Shown here: positions 34,451-48,768 of the stretch, piece after piece
How the letters are laid out: the number at the start of each line of letters is the position of its first letter
Position numbering within the stretch: the first letter of the stretch is position 1
NCBI GenBank assembly: GCA_020086605.1
Contig: JACBWW010000044.1
Span: 6,611,337-6,675,336 of the forward strand
Reading direction: 5' to 3'
DNA length: 64,000 bases
From: Lanius collurio
Taxonomy: Eukaryota; Chordata; Aves; Passeriformes; Laniidae
Translations under genes and position numbers: made by a program
Notes under the pieces: generated by a model
What the model was told of the DNA's origin: nothing
What the model saw: the letters and a program-made list of their open reading frames with translations, nothing else
Database searches by the model: none

Positions 34451-37400
34451 CTGAAGGAAGGGAACCAGCATGCTGCCAGTGTCAAAGATACTCCAGATGC
34501 TTGCTCAGTAAAGCCTACTCCCTCTTGGACTAGTGCAAAGCACAGGGTGGCTGCTCACTCACAGGAAGGTTTGGACTGGTTTGCTTCTCCAGTTCAATCC
34601 TTAGATGTCACAAGTGGTACAACTCAGCTCTGAAGTTTTCCCAGAGAGTAGCTTTTTGGCCTCCTGAGCTGTTCAGCTTTCCTTGCCACATGAGACAGAA
34701 TGTTGCATGTTTTCAGTATGGGCTCTGCCCCTTTCTGGAGGCAGGGCAAAGCAGAACCCCTTGCAAAGGGAATACACTCCATCCTTCTCTCAGGTAGCAG
34801 CAGAGCCCATCCTGGGCAAGCATCATGCTGCAAAATATGGCAGTGACATGAGAGAGAAAGTTGTCATTGATCTGGGAATCTGCTGGTCACATAAATAAAG
34901 CAAAACACTGTGTCAGGAAACAAACATACAGCTAGGCTTCATAAGGGAAGGGAAATCCATCTTCCTGAACTACAGCTCAAGGTTCAACAGCTCCCATGCC
35001 CGACTTTGTGACTCTTCAAAGGACAGAGTGGGACACAGAGGTGGAAATTGCTTTCAGTTTTATGCTGATTTCATCATTAAACAGTCTTCCTTTTTTCACA
35101 AAGCAAAGTGGAGGTCACATCTCATACAGATTTTTCTGGTCTTTTGGGTCAGTTCTGGACAGATCTGTCTCACAACTGTCTCTAACCTGAAGTCCTATCA
35201 CTGCTGGGTTTTGACATCTGTATCCAGATCCTCCAAATACTCAGACCAGTGAAGATCTTGGTATCTAGTGGTTTTATTAGGGCAATGATGATGCATATGT
35301 AGTTACACTTCTTTGGGACTTCATTTTTCAAAGCTTAGCTTCTTCATTTAAATGAAAACAATGACACTCACTGATTACACAGAACTCAAAACATCTAGAA
35401 TGGAGGAAGAAATGTGATTTTTTGCTTTCTCTTTAATGCAATAAAACTACCCATGTTTAGCTTAGTAGGTTGTAAAACCCCCACTCTCAAATGCAAACTT
35501 TGATTATTACCCTGCTGGCTGAATTCATACCTCCAGGTATACAAGCGTTCTTTCTTTGCCATAATCTTAAACCGGACAGCCTTGAGTTAGAGCTACAGTG
35601 AATTTATCAATCCAAAACAGTGATTGCACAGAATCAACTGACAATAGGTAAGTGCATCAGGAACAAGAGGCATGATATCAAAATGTTTTGTTGCATCCAT
35701 AGATGAGCTGCCTTTATAGAATTCCTTAATCTACTAAGCATTTCTAAATGTGTTTACGCTAATTCTCCTTCAAATCTTGAATTTATGGCTGTCGTGGTGT
35801 AGTTTTAATGGATTTATTCACTGAATTCTGAGTATTCTGAACAGGTTCAACTAAAACATTTGTTTTAAATAAGTGTAAATTATACACTGCAAGCATACAT
35901 TTTGTTTTCTTCTTATTATACTGTTTCAGTGTATTACAAAATAGAGTTTTTTCACTTGCTCTGCTATTTCAGTTTATCTTCTATGGATATAGCTAATTAA
36001 ACTTCAATAACTTAAGGATAGATTATTTAACAGTCTCCCTGCTGAGTCTTTATGTTTGATGCATTTCACACTTGGATTTACTTCCACTCTGCAGACAAAT
36101 GCATAAAAATCTGGATTACTACTCTTTGGAAGAGCATCTTTCCTGGTCTATGAGCTCTCTGCTAACTCATTCCTTTAGTCCAGAAGAGAAAGATAATTAT
36201 ATTTTTGTATTACTAATATATTATGTAGTATTAATACTGAGTTGAGAACATGCACATCTTCTCAGTTCTTTTCCAAACAATTCACCAAACAATCAGTGTC
36301 TGAGGACCACTAAAAGCCACATGACAACCAGTATAGTCAGTGCTTTTTAAAGGTCAGAATTTTCCATGTAGCCCAAATCAGAGCTGAGACTTCCAGTACT
36401 GCATTACAGAGGTTTTGTTTTCAGACAGAGGCATCAAGGTGCTAAATGTCTGTGGATAAACTAGTAGGGACTGACTCCTACCAAAATAGTACCATCCCTC
36501 TCCATCCCTCCTGCCTGTCTGGACCATCCAAGAAGCATCTCAGGGAAGAGACTTTTTGGCCTGTGAATCAGAGGTGTTCAGGCACAACGGCTGTGTTCTC
36601 AATTGCTCTGTGCTCAGCAGCTTCTAGTCCAGTCTGGAAAGAACCTAGTGGTAGCTTGTGACTGATGAAGCCAGAAATTCAGGAAAGCACACAGGATTTT
36701 TCACCTAAACTAACATTTTGGAAACAGAGACATATTAGCAGACCGCAGCTACCTGAAACTTTGGCTCTTTCTGGGATGTTTTGTGTCCTGGTAGCCAGAG
36801 ACCACTAGACCGAGCTAAGCAGAAATTATCTCATCTGAATGAAAGCTGGAAGTAGGAAATACCACTTAAGGGGAGTCAGTTATGGTATCTACACATTCTG
36901 TTCGTGAAATCACATGAGCCTTAAGGAAGAAAGAGAAAAACCAGGGAATTACCACAGAAAAATGAAGAAACTCTTTTCTCCTGCATTCTCAATTAGCCTT
37001 ACACAGATCACTAGCTGCAGGTTGTGGTTTGTTGCCTTTGAATTATTTATTGTTTGTTTTGGTTTTTTTTTAAAGTATATATATATATATATATATATAT
37101 ATTATGGCTGCTATCTGACAAATGGTTTCTGGACAGGGGCTGCTCAATTTCTGCATGCTCAGAAGTTTCCATGGCAACAGTCAAGTAAGTCCTTGGTGAA
37201 ACCAAAAAGCACAATTAAAAGTAAATAGTTTTTTGTATGTATGTGATGCTTTCTCTGACAGAGAGGTTCAAAAGAAAAGGTATATCCTTCTCAATTACCC
37301 GTCTTTCAAATAAGTCTAGTGAGAATTAGTAAACAGACAGAAGAGAAGAGCTTTTGTTCAGAATTTCAGAATTTCCAGCCAGGTTTTGCATCTTAGGTTT

Positions 37401-40400
37401 AAGCACACAGAAAAACAAGTGTTCACCCCACCATCTTAAAAATTGCCATTAAAACAGGCCCAGAAGAGATTGAGTATCTTGCAAAACTGAGAAAAGAAGT
37501 GCCTTTCACTTATTTCTGAAACCAGTATATATGCTCTTATTCAGCTGTCATGGGTGAGCAAGGTGTTAAATATCTCATTGAAGAACTGGATAACTGACTT
37601 TTTTTTCCCCTTGTAGTCCTAACAAGTGCAGAAATGAAATTGTGAAAAGGGGGAAGAGATGAAAATGAAATCTTGATCTAGCAGCAACTAAATCCTGATG
37701 TAAATGGAGCTGGTTGAATTCTCTCTCTCTGCTCCCTATCTAACTTTTATCAGCACAGCCCTGGTTCTTCTGAAAAGGACCAATGGCTCAGAGAAACTGC
37801 AAGGTCTCATGTCCTTAAATGCTGATTTCATGAAACATAGATCCTACAGCTGTCCCAGTATAAGTACTAGCTGAATTTCTGATTTTCCAAGAAACTTCCA
37901 AATTATTTCCAGTACCTACTAATTGAGTTTCTAAATTCCTCAGTGAGCTTGATAGATAATGCTCCAGGAGTGTGAAAGCTGTTAATATACCCAGCTCTTC
38001 TCTCTAACCCAGAAAAAAACCCCATTATCTGATGATTATACAATAGGCTTCAGATGAAGACAGTGAATTGTGCATGAAAACCACCTTGTAACACTGAAGA
38101 GGGCACTGCCTCCCTCTCTGAGCTCTGACTTCAGCTTCCCTGACAGAGGGCTGAGGGAAAACCTCACAGAATCCTGCTCAGTTCCTTCTTACTCTGCACA
38201 ATCAGTTAAAATGGAAAATATTTCTGTTTCATTTGAATCTTACTACAGCCAGTGGATGGCACAGGCACCAGAGGCCTGCCATCATGGAGCTGAGTGTTTC
38301 TGCAAAGCAGTACAGAGCAGTTAATGATCGTTTCTCACAGCTCATTAATGAGATGCCTGCAATTGCATTGATCTCTCCCTCTTCTCCCAGTCAAGGCTGA
38401 AACTTCAACTGTGCAAATCACAAGAGCAGGCTCAGTCCTCACACAGCCAAAGGAACTGTTTGTTCTCAAAGACAACCTGACTTTGCCTCGTCTTCTCCTC
38501 CTATTTTTTTGATTTACTCTACATCATCCTTGTAGGGAAGTACTTGCAGTTTTCCTCTGGCTGGACTTTCAGGGGCTGCAGAGCAACATCCTGTCAGGTA
38601 CACTGGTGATGACAGGGAGCAGGTGTCAGAGAAATTATGAGAAACATTAATCAAAAAGTCAGGCAATAGCAGACCTACCATAGAAACTGTTATCCCAGTT
38701 ATTGGCAGGGACAGAAAATCAGGTTTTTTCCAATCTGGCCATGTCCTCTCTGACACACAGATCCCAAAACAGCCATTTTTCTTTGTATTTACCAAATAAA
38801 TGCAGAAAAGGCATCTCAATATTCTCTTGATTACAATCGAGTAATAACAGACAAATGGCCAATTCAGAATGGCAGTCTGGCATTCTTTTCTTGTAATGTG
38901 GAGCTATTTGGAGGGGGCAGAGAACACTGTAGAACCTTCTGTGTCTTATGGCAGTTTCAACTTCAGGAATACCAGAGTCACAAAAAAATGCTGCTGAAGG
39001 AAACACAAATAAGTCACCATGTCATAGTATGTAGTCATCACTTTGTGCAATGTTCATTGACTTGAACAAAATGATGAAACTTTATTCCCTGGTGAGAAGA
39101 TGAAGTAGTGCAGGCCTATTTATAGCCCCCAAACACACAAAGAAAACCTATCAATCTCTACAGTCCAACTTCCATCTTGCCTTTCAGTCATCGTGAATAT
39201 TTTTGGTTGTAGAAGGCGGAAATAGATAGCAAACTAATTAACTCGTTGACTTGATTCTCCCATTCAAAATGTTGCCATCTTTAGGAAATAGCAGAGGACA
39301 CAAAAGGTCATCCCTTACTGCAGAGCTCAGCATACTGCACGTATTTTGGGTTACACTTTGGCTGCAATGGGTGACTTTTCCTTTTACAAAACTATCTCTA
39401 TAAATGCAATACATAAAATAATCTTCAGCTCCAGAAAGTTTGTACTCAATTCATGCAAATATTTTATCCTCTATTACATAAAACATGAGCTGACACTGCA
39501 CTTACTGTCATAAGCTCTTCATTAAACACACTCTTGGTCATGTATAATGTAGTAGAAATTGTTTGCTAAAGGAGCAGGTCAGTTGGCATGTATTGGCTTA
39601 CATTTTGAATCCCCACTAGCCAGTCTGTGAAAATTTTCAGTCTGATGGTCAGACATGAAAATGGGAGAAAAAACTTGAAGATCTAGCAGAATTGCTTTTG
39701 AACAAACTGAGTTTCAACATGCAATATTGAAATATCAATTTTAAGATGTACTTGTAGAAGATTAATTGATCAAATTTGATTAATTGTGTACATAGAAATG
39801 GCAACAGCAATTTTATGGAGCTTAATAAACTCATCTTTTTCACTTTTCCTCAAGACAGTCATCCAGCTAAACAGTCACACAATTCTCACAAGGATTTCTC
39901 TAGAGTAATTCTTGTTCCTCTAGGATGCAAAAAGATCATTTCCCAACTGCTCCCTCTCTTTAAATTACTCAGGAATTAATTTCTGGATTCTGAAGAAATC
40001 CTTCAGTCACTGAAAGTCACTACACTTCTTCCTCACTCTGTGAAGAAGGGGTGTATATTCACCGGTGTGTCAGCACTCCCACCAAAGCAGGGGCTCACCT
40101 ACAAATCTCAGAAGTACCAATCTGCACAAAATTCGTGTCATTTTGGCTTGAGCTTGGATATGGGTGTACCAAAATGGAATAACAATAGGATGCAAGGTTT
40201 CTGTAATACTTCAATACAGTTTTAGATAAGGATGTGAGTGGTGTGATCATTCCAAAGGGCAACAGTGGGTAAAGCTACACAAGAAAGATGAGTGGGAAGA
40301 AAAAAATCAAAATAAATGGGATAGTGAGCAGAAGAGAAAACCTCCCCCTGTGGTCAGGCAGGACAACAGCATAAATGGAGGCATGAAGAGGGAGAACCTG

Positions 40401-40879
40401 AGAAGAGGGAAATGGAATTCAGCTGAGTTCTGATTTTTCTCCCTGAAGCTCTCTCAATTACACTCACCTTGACTTCAGGGCAAGCACCAAGGAGGGACTG
40501 CAGCCCTCTGGGCTCCCTCTTTGTCATCAGCTCCCAGCACTGTAAAAGGCACAGCTAATTTAGAATACAATTGTTTATTTTAATGGTTCAGTGTCTAACA
40601 AGTGCTGATTAACGTGGTGTGAGAACTGGCCACCAGCATCAAGGGCATTGTTAATGAATTCATTCAATAAAGCTTAAAACTGGCCTAATTTGTCAATCTT
40701 TTAAACACTCCCATCACAGCAAGCCCATATTCCTCCAGCCCACAGGCAGAAACCTGGTGACTCCAGAGGTGTTTGGTGGAAATTGGAGTCACATGTAGGA
40801 CTTTGGCATCTTAACTCACTGCCCTGAACATCCCATAAAGGATATGGACCCTTTCAAAAGCCTAATGGAAATTTATTAT
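34451..40879. other. Long non-coding stretch
   Basis: AT-rich DNA with a TA microsatellite near 37080 and no recognisable ORF. Segments near 38320-38390 and 40560-40690 look compositionally like conserved non-coding DNA, but this cannot be shown here. Confidence 0.4.
37075..37103. repeat. (TA)n microsatellite
   Basis: About 14 TA units, preceded by T and A runs. Confidence 0.95.
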
Positions 40880-40945
40880 CGAATCATAGAATCGCTTAGG
40901 TTGGGAAAGACCTTGGAGACCATTGAGTCCAAAAATGGGCTGGCA
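40880..40945 (-). repeat. CR1 3' tail, antisense
   Basis: GAATCATAGAATCGCTTAGG followed by TTGGGAAAGACCTTGGAGACC is the reverse complement of a CR1 3' end. The fragment is short. Confidence 0.85.
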
Positions 40946-40949
40946 CTGT

Positions 40950-43019
40950 AGGTGACGTAATTGGTGTTCCTGTAGTAAACTGCAGCAGTGTGAAAGTGTT
41001 TTGACAGCCCAGGAGGGGGGTGAGATGGAGTGTAGCATAGCTGAGCAAAGAAAGAGGGGGAAAAGAGGTGAATGGAAGGTAAAAATGAAGTGGTATGTCC
41101 AAAAAAAAACTTCCTCCAGTTTCAGAAATAATCTCAGTATATGAATGACCAAAGGCTTCTCCTAGCCAGCTGAAAATCTGCACATAGTGTGCAATTTGTA
41201 AAAGTTACTGACAAACTGCAGAACAATTATCTAGTACTGAAAACATTCAGATGTTAAATTTATGTCACTTGCTAAGGAGCAAAGGCTTGCAGTAGGTAGA
41301 AAAAGCAAGGCCCAGCAAAAGATCACACTTTCCCCTTGACTCAATATTTTATTGCACTGAAGGCCAAACTCTAGTTTAAATTCAGCTACCAAGTCTGGAG
41401 CAGGCAATAATGCCAAAAAAGTTTGTGTCTGGAAACATTTTGCCATTTCAGCACACTGCAGCTTCTGGCTGTTTGGAGAGGAATGGAAGAGAAAGGAACA
41501 AAGATGTGTAATGGGAATATCCAGAAATCCTGGAATCGAGGGCAATAAAATCAGGTAATTTTTTTTTTATATACCATAGTGCAAGAGAAAAAAAAAAAAT
41601 AAAGGGAATGACTGAGGAGTTGAGACAAAGGAAAAATGTAACTGGCTTAGACTGACTAAATCAGAATGCCTGGGGTGGTGTTGAGGTATTCAGACAGATT
41701 AACAGGTTAAAAAATTCTTGTTGTAAAAGGGATATGAAACAGTATACAAAATGGGAAAGAATGGACCCATTTCTCTGTTATTTAAATGCTTCCAGCTCCC
41801 TTCAGCCTATTCCTATGTGCTCAGCTTATTCCTAGCATAATGTGTCCATGAAAAATGTCTCTGTCATGCATTGCATGGGCAGCAATGGCAACTTGCCTCT
41901 TCCTCTCCCTGATCCTCAAATTCCCAGTCACTGGCAAATCCCAATTTGTATTTGTGCAGCAGTTGGGGTGTTTTCTTTTGCAATCATCCTCTGTATATAG
42001 ACATCCCTTGAGAATTTATGCCCAGGTGCACGTTCATTTTACCAAACTAATACTTTATTCTAACTGCCACAACGTTTATTTGTATTTTGAAATTGAGAGT
42101 TTCCCAGTTCCTTTTTGTTTGTCAAGAAGTCCTCTTTTCAAATAGAAAGGCTTCTGACAGCTTTTTTATTCTTTTTGTTTATTTTTACATCCAAACACAT
42201 GGAAACTATCTCGATGCTCTGAACTGCTGCCTCTTTTTGTGCTCTCTTCACAACCTATTTTCCCGTCAAAAAGACTCTGGTCATTCCACTGTTTGAATTA
42301 ATTCTGAAAGCAGAGGAAGCTTTTGTTTGCAAATACCACTTCATTTTTACCTCTTCTTCACCTGTTTTTTCCCCTTTCCTTGTTCAACTATTCTGCGCTC
42401 CATCTTACTCCCTCCTCTCCAGCCGCAAAGTAGGAAACATTGTTTATAACAAGCTAGGTAATGAACCTGGCCTCCAAGGAGGTGTGCCTGACCTCCTTTT
42501 CACTTTTAGAAGTTTGCCAGGGGTGGGAAAAGTTGGTCACCTAGGAACCTGTGTTCTGAAATGATTTAGTAAGCACAGTAATACAGCAGAGGGAAAGAAA
42601 ATTAGAGTTAAAGCTGACTGACTATTCAATTATTAATCCTATTCATAAAGAATTTAGCCTCTGTTTTGTTTAGCAAATAGTTTGGAAACTTGTCCGTTCC
42701 TCCCCTATGCAGTGTTTGGTATTTGAAAGGTATGGAAAGTGTTTTTCAGATTGAATGTTTGTCTATGCTTTCTTCCTTCACCATTTGCATTTGGTGTAGC
42801 ATGGTGTACGTACACTTGGTTCAGGCATCAGTCAAGGCACCGTGGCTGAAAAATTTTAAATGGAACTGTATCAGTGGGGTCAAAGGCAAGACACCAAAAG
42901 TTTTGTCAAGACCGTTTTTGCAAATTGCCAGCCATGGTGAAAAATACCAGCTGACCAAATTCACCCACATTTTATGCAGGTGCAACAGAGTGATTTGTCT
43001 ACTTTTCAATATATATTGG
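40950..43019. other. Non-coding stretch
   Basis: AT-rich DNA with T and A runs near 41560-41600. No feature recognised. Confidence 0.4.
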
Positions 43020-43345
43020 GGTTCAGAACTTCCTGTGAGTCCACTCCTAAGGACTCACAGTGTCCTTAAAGTTGAAAGACACAAGGAGGAATCTCTAGAG
43101 CAGCCTCCAGCTCACAACTCTGTCAGCACTACATTTAGATTGACAGCTCAGGATCATACAACATCTAGTCATGTCTTGAAAACCTCCTGAGACAGGGCTC
43201 TCACAGCCCTGTTGGGTCCCTGCTCCACTACCAGACTCACTACTCTGTAGTTGCTTTAATCACTTTTTGAATCAGAATCTTCTCCTTTTCAGTTTATAAC
43301 CATTGCTGCTTAGCACAAACCAAACCAGATTTTCATAGCATCAGG
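43020..43345 (-). repeat. CR1 fragment, antisense, old
   Basis: Segments such as TAGAGCAGCCTCCAGCTCAC, GACAGCTCAGGATCATACAA and CATGTCTTGAAAACCTCC resemble the reverse complement of a CR1 body. The copy is diverged, with approximate limits. Confidence 0.6.
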
Positions 43346-43348
43346 TGT

Positions 43349-43520
43349 CACAGAACCACAAGGTGGGTCATGTTGGGAGGGACCACAGTGGATCAGCTGG
43401 TGCCACATCCCTGCTCCAGCACATGGAGCAGGATTATACAGATGGCTCCAGTAAGGGAGACTCCACAGCCTCTCTGGGCAACTTCATCTTTGAACCTGAT
43501 CTCATATCTGGGTTTTAAGG
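43349..43520 (-). repeat. CR1 fragment, antisense
   Basis: It starts near TCACAGAACCACAAGGTGGG and includes GACTCCACAGCCTCTCTGGG and TGGTGCCACATCCCTGCTCC. These match antisense CR1 3' sequence. It is separate from, and adjacent to, the preceding fragment. Confidence 0.7.
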
Positions 43521-46500
43521 AATTGGGTCTCTGGAAAAGTCTGATTTGTGATTTTTCTCTTTATAGGTGCAATTTAAGACACTGGGTCAGTTAAGCCTCA
43601 CTTAAAACCATTTAGATATGTGATGCATTCAAATTCCCCTCCATTCTGGCAGTTTTGAGAAGCTAATTTTACAAAGAACTAACAAGGGAGAAGACCTGAC
43701 ATAATGGTGAGTTGTTCCAGAATATTTCTCATTACTTTATTTCCTGACCCTAAGACAGAACCCAACACCTACCTGTTGCTGTGACTGCTCCCCAAAAGTG
43801 TGCACAAATTCACACATCCACGAGCTTTTCCACAGAGACAATAATAAATGAGCAGCAGAAAGGAAGAGCAAGTAAATCACTTATGTGACACAATTAACCT
43901 CTTTGTGTGAGTAGACAATATCAACTGCATAAATTAATTTAAAGAATTATTGACTAGTCAATAGCTCTATAAAAAAGGATTTAATTTGTCTGAGTATGTA
44001 TCAGCAAAGCTCTGCTGCTCCAAAACAAGGAAGTGAAGCAGTGGGTGATACAAACCAAGGTGGCCACACCAAAGCAGAGAAAACTATACCTTGAAGTCCA
44101 GGAGTTCAGACAAAAACAAAACCCCTGGTACTCACTACACAAAAATAGAAAAAAAAAATCAGGGTCATTTAGACAAGAGAGCATTCTTAAAGCATGAAAA
44201 AATTGCTCCTGAGTTGAGTATAGTGAACGATTATCTTAAACTGCATCATGACTCTGATTTTTTTTTATTTTCTCTTGAACTCAGATAATTAGCTTTTATC
44301 CTGGAACATGAGAGGCATCTTGTCTCATGGTCTTGCCCCTCTTGTTAACGATCTTTAGCTAATTAGTAGTTGGGAAAGTAGAACCTGACAATGTACTCCG
44401 AGACCAATTGACACAGAACTCATCTGCATGACAGAGAAAATAAGCCCAGGCTGATCATAGCCTGTAAATCATCCCCCTGCTGCAGTGCTTCAGCAGCAAT
44501 CAAGATAAACAATTACACTTTGCAAAACAACAGCTACTTTGCTCCTCTTTCTGTCAGGAAGCTCTATTTTATAGTCCTGGTACTAAAACTCCTAGCTCAG
44601 CTTATCTTAATGCAGAGTGGACCCTCATTGCTGCTCCCAGCATCTGTGCAGAGCCACATCTCTGGTTGTATGCTCTGAAAAGCTGTCTTAAAGCCATAAT
44701 TTTTTTTCACTATTGAGTATACTACTTTCCACAGAAAAATGTCTTATAAAAGGGCTTTTTCCAGTATTCCTATTAAGAGCAATTCTCAGCATTTACCTGT
44801 TTAATCTATTTCCATTTTCTTACTCCTATTCTCTCTTTTGTCTTCCTGTATTTTAAAATATTAACCAAATAACCTACTAGTGTCAAGGCATTCTGACAAT
44901 ATGGTACTGTATGTCCAGAGCAAGGTAAAAGTTATGAGGAAACCTGAATGGCAAAAGACATTCTCAGCTGACTAATTCATTTAGAAAGCAAAATGTGGAC
45001 ATCTTTTATAGCAAGTGATAGTGATAAAGATCCTTCTGGACTGTAGTCTCTAAAAGCTGATTCCCACAAATGATGCTTCCATAAGTGCTGTGATAAAGTT
45101 ATACCCAAAAGTCAAACTCAGCTGCTGCACACTCTGCAGCTCATTAAACAGTACACAGTGGAACTCTAATCACCAATTTGTCAAAACAGAGCAAAACAGT
45201 GGTGCAGAAAGTGGCTTCACACAATCTGCCTTCAGGCACCAAAATCAGGAAGCTGGATATGGGGGTAGCTAAATCATTAACCAGGGTAGGATGGAAAACA
45301 AGGCTCCTCTCTACGGACTAATGGAAACTCACAGTCCTGGAGCTTTCCCATTCCCTCTTGGACGATGGGCATCAAAGCAGTCTCAGAAAATTTCTGAACT
45401 CTGGGGAATGGAATAGCAACAACATTCTCTGCTCTTCCTTCAAGGACTATGGACACTAAGAAATAAACCAAAATAACAAAACAAATAAAGAAAAACAAAC
45501 AAAACTAAACAAAAAGCCCCAACACTGAAATTACAAGTTTTTCACCCAAGGGCCTGCTACTTTCACCCCTGAGGCAACACTAAGGTAACCAAAAGATGCA
45601 GAAAGGTGGAAATTACTGTCTGGCTGCATGTCATAAATATTCCCAGGCATTTTGTGTCCAGTTTTACAACCTTTTGTGGAAGTGGTGCCTATTTATTTTA
45701 CCAGTACTGCTGTTGAGTTGCTGTCCCCCATCATTCTGGAAATGCAAAGTGGAGAGGGTCTGCCTGGTGGGACTCAAGGCTGCTTGGGCAGCCTGAGCTT
45801 CATCCTGTGCTTGTGCTCATCACCACCAATACATAACTGTAATTTCAAACACTTATCAAAGAAAAGAGTGAATCAAAGAAAAAGCGGGGAAACAAAATGT
45901 ATTTTACATAGCAGGTACCAATTTTTATTGCCTATTTTTTTCAAGCCTATCAGACTTTATTTTGTCTAAGCTTTACATATATTTAACAAACAACTATGTC
46001 AGAACACTTTATTGTTAATGAACAGTGTAAAAAATGTCATGCCCCATAAATCATGGTGGGTAAAAATGAACTAAGTATTTGTGGCATCAAATACAGATTT
46101 TAAGGCAGTCTCACTTTCTCCTAATCCAAGTTAATTTCTAAATCTTATAAAGCCAAAATTGTACCTCAGCTAAATCCTACTAGAGTGCTGTTTCTAAGCA
46201 AATAGTTCCTTTTCCCAGAACACTGGATTGAAAAGCTGAGACTCAGTCAACCTTATTCAGGAAAACTGCAGCATATTTGGGTGGTGCATGTTGTAGTCAG
46301 TGGGACCTGAAACAACAATAATGTGTATTCCCAAGTGTGGGCAACAGTGATTTAATACTTTGAATAAAGCAGAGTAAAAACATTAATCAGGTATCTGTAA
46401 AACTTCCATGTCATATGATCACAATTGATCAAACTTTTTGCAGCCTGGCATAGTCCTGGGAAGAATTTACAGGCTCTTGCACATAAAAGACTCCTTTTTT

Positions 46501-48024
46501 CAAGCCTGTTCTGAAACCATCACTAGAGCAACATCTTGTGCTTGGGAGAGCTGGATAGGAAGAGGTTTCCCAGATGTCAGCATGTCTTAGTAAAGCTGGC
46601 CTAAGGCCATTAATAAGAGCAACTCCTGCATGGCAGGAGGCACATAAAATTCTATTACCTTCCTTACTCTGGGAAACAACTCCTGATGAGGAAGAACAAG
46701 AGCAATTATAACTTCAAGAAGTCCCTGTTATTGCTGATATGATAAAAGCTGCCTCATTTTCTCCAAATAAGTTGTAAATAACCAAGAAAAATGGACAGAA
46801 AAATTTAAATCTTCCTTTAGGAAATGCCCTAAGTTTGAGAAATACCATGTAATTAATTTGCTTTAACTCACAGTGTAAATCTGAACTTCTCAGGACACAA
46901 TGAGAGACTAAGAGCAATTTGCTTTCTTTCTTGTAAACTATCTGGCTCTTGAGTTAACATGTCATTTATGAGCATACTTTATTCAGAGAGCCTTAGACGG
47001 AGGAACTTTTTCAGCTATATCATTCTAATAAACTTAAAAATAAAATGTTCCTAATTTTCATGGCTTCTCTGTTCAGCTCAGCTCGAGGTAATAGAAACTA
47101 CACTATCTCTGGTATTTGACCTTCTAATTGCTCTATTAAAAACTGGATTAATATTGACCTCATGAATGATAGTCTGACAAAGGTATATCAGCTTTTCTGT
47201 GAATCTTTAAAAGAGAAGACAACATGAGAACATTTTGTTTTCCAAAATTACAGATTCTGAATGAGAGGGGAAAAAAAATCTTTAGTTAGCATTACTGAAA
47301 AACTCAAAATTATTCTGCCAGCTTTTTAGCTAAGAATACTTTCATTGCTTGTGAAACTGGGAAGAACATATCTAAAATACAAAGTTAAGATGATCTGCAT
47401 ACTTCCTGTAGTCAAATTTTTGATGGATGAAAGTAATACCTTTTTCATCATTTTGCATAGTACAGGTGAATAGACTTTAAATCTGAATCACTAGGTTCTT
47501 GCTGTGGATTCTCAAGGGAGGAGGCACAGAGTTAGATACAAAAAAATGGTGAGAGGTGGAGTCAAAAGCCCTGCTGTGACTGACTGTTGTGATTTACTCG
47601 TATCCCTCTACACAGATATCCTGTGATCTTGATTCACCACTCACCAGCTGTTTTATTGTGATCATTAGAGTCGCATTATCAAAGCCAGACATAGGTTTTA
47701 AATAGAGATAGATGGCTAATTCAGTGGTCCAGGGAAGAAACTATAAAAAGAAAAGGTTTTCCTTCCAGGTCATGCAGTGAAGGATTGCGGACAGAGGCAG
47801 TTGACATGATAAGGACATCTGAAAAGTGTTAAAAACCTGCTTACAACAATGCATTGATGGCATGCCAGTCAGCAACGGTCCCTGAAAGGAAGGAATTCAT
47901 ACCTGGTCTTCAAAGTCTATCTTTGTACAATTATTTCACAGTTGCTTAGGTGGCATTTCTGCCAGATGTGTTATCCTGAACATAGTTTGATGCTAATGCT
48001 TCCGGGAAACCGAATTTCACACTC
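43521..48024. other. Non-coding stretch
   Basis: AT-rich DNA without recognised genes. The segment 44380-44640 has a low-CpG, motif-dense look of the kind seen in conserved enhancers. This is impression only. Confidence 0.4.
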
Positions 48025-48030
48025 ATTTAC

Positions 48031-48762
48031 TGTTGGAGAGGATGAAATAGGGCAACCTTATAAATATGACTGCTTGGCAAAAGATTCTGAAAATATGAAA
48101 CCTGTAAGCAAAATAGAAATGAAAGCTAGCTTTGAGATATAAGATACCAAGCTGTTAGTTACTGTACAACCAAAAAACAATGGGCTAGCCAGCTGAAGGA
48201 GAATCCCTCTTGATTGAACAATGTCTGTAGCAAAGAAGAGGATGCTTCAGCAAACAGAAAAGTCCAAGGGTCAGAGAAACCCTGCCAGTGCAGCAGGGAA
48301 GATAAAAGTAGTTTTAGAAAGTAGTTTTTAGGAGTTAAAATGTAACACAGTATGGTAATGTAGTAATTTTGATAGGTTGTATGTAAATTCTATAAGGATT
48401 TCTGCCTTCTATGATTGGATTTTGTACTATTACCATATTCAGTATAAGAAGAGATATAATAACATGTAACCAGACTTTTAGCTCTCGCAATCTCTTACTC
48501 TCTCACAAGCTCTCTCTCTAGTAATCTGTCTCTTGCAGTCTCTCTCTCGCAATTTCTCTTGCAATCTCTCAATCTCTCGCAAGCTCTCTCAATCTACCTC
48601 TCTGGCTCTCTTTGGGCCAAACTCTAAACTGTGGCTGGCAGCTTAAGCAGAGCTCCTACACCCACGACACTTGCAAATAAACTGCATGTTTCAGGAGCTG
48701 CCTTGAACTGTAGAGATCACCCCAAACTGACTGTGTCCTGAGGAACCGTTTTATTTTCTACA
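48031..48762 (+). mobile_element. Solo LTR (732 bp), 6-bp TSD, with CT-rich tract
   Basis: It begins TGTTGGAGAGGATG and ends TTATTTTCTACA, flanked by ATTTAC at 48025-48030 and 48763-48768. A TATA-like AGTATAAGAA at 48441 and AATAAA at 48676-48681 set the direction left to right. A pyrimidine-rich array fills the stretch between them. A 6-bp duplication is typical of class II elements. Confidence 0.88.
48481..48612. repeat. CT-rich degenerate array inside the LTR
   Basis: Repeated CTCTCGCAAT and CTCTCTCT-type units make a pyrimidine tract of about 130 bp between the TATA-like box and the poly-A signal. Confidence 0.85.
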
Positions 48763-48768
48763 ATTTAC

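Noticed and set aside
42690..43190. A 166-codon plus-strand frame
   Set aside because: Its 3' part is antisense CR1 and the rest has no recognisable domain.
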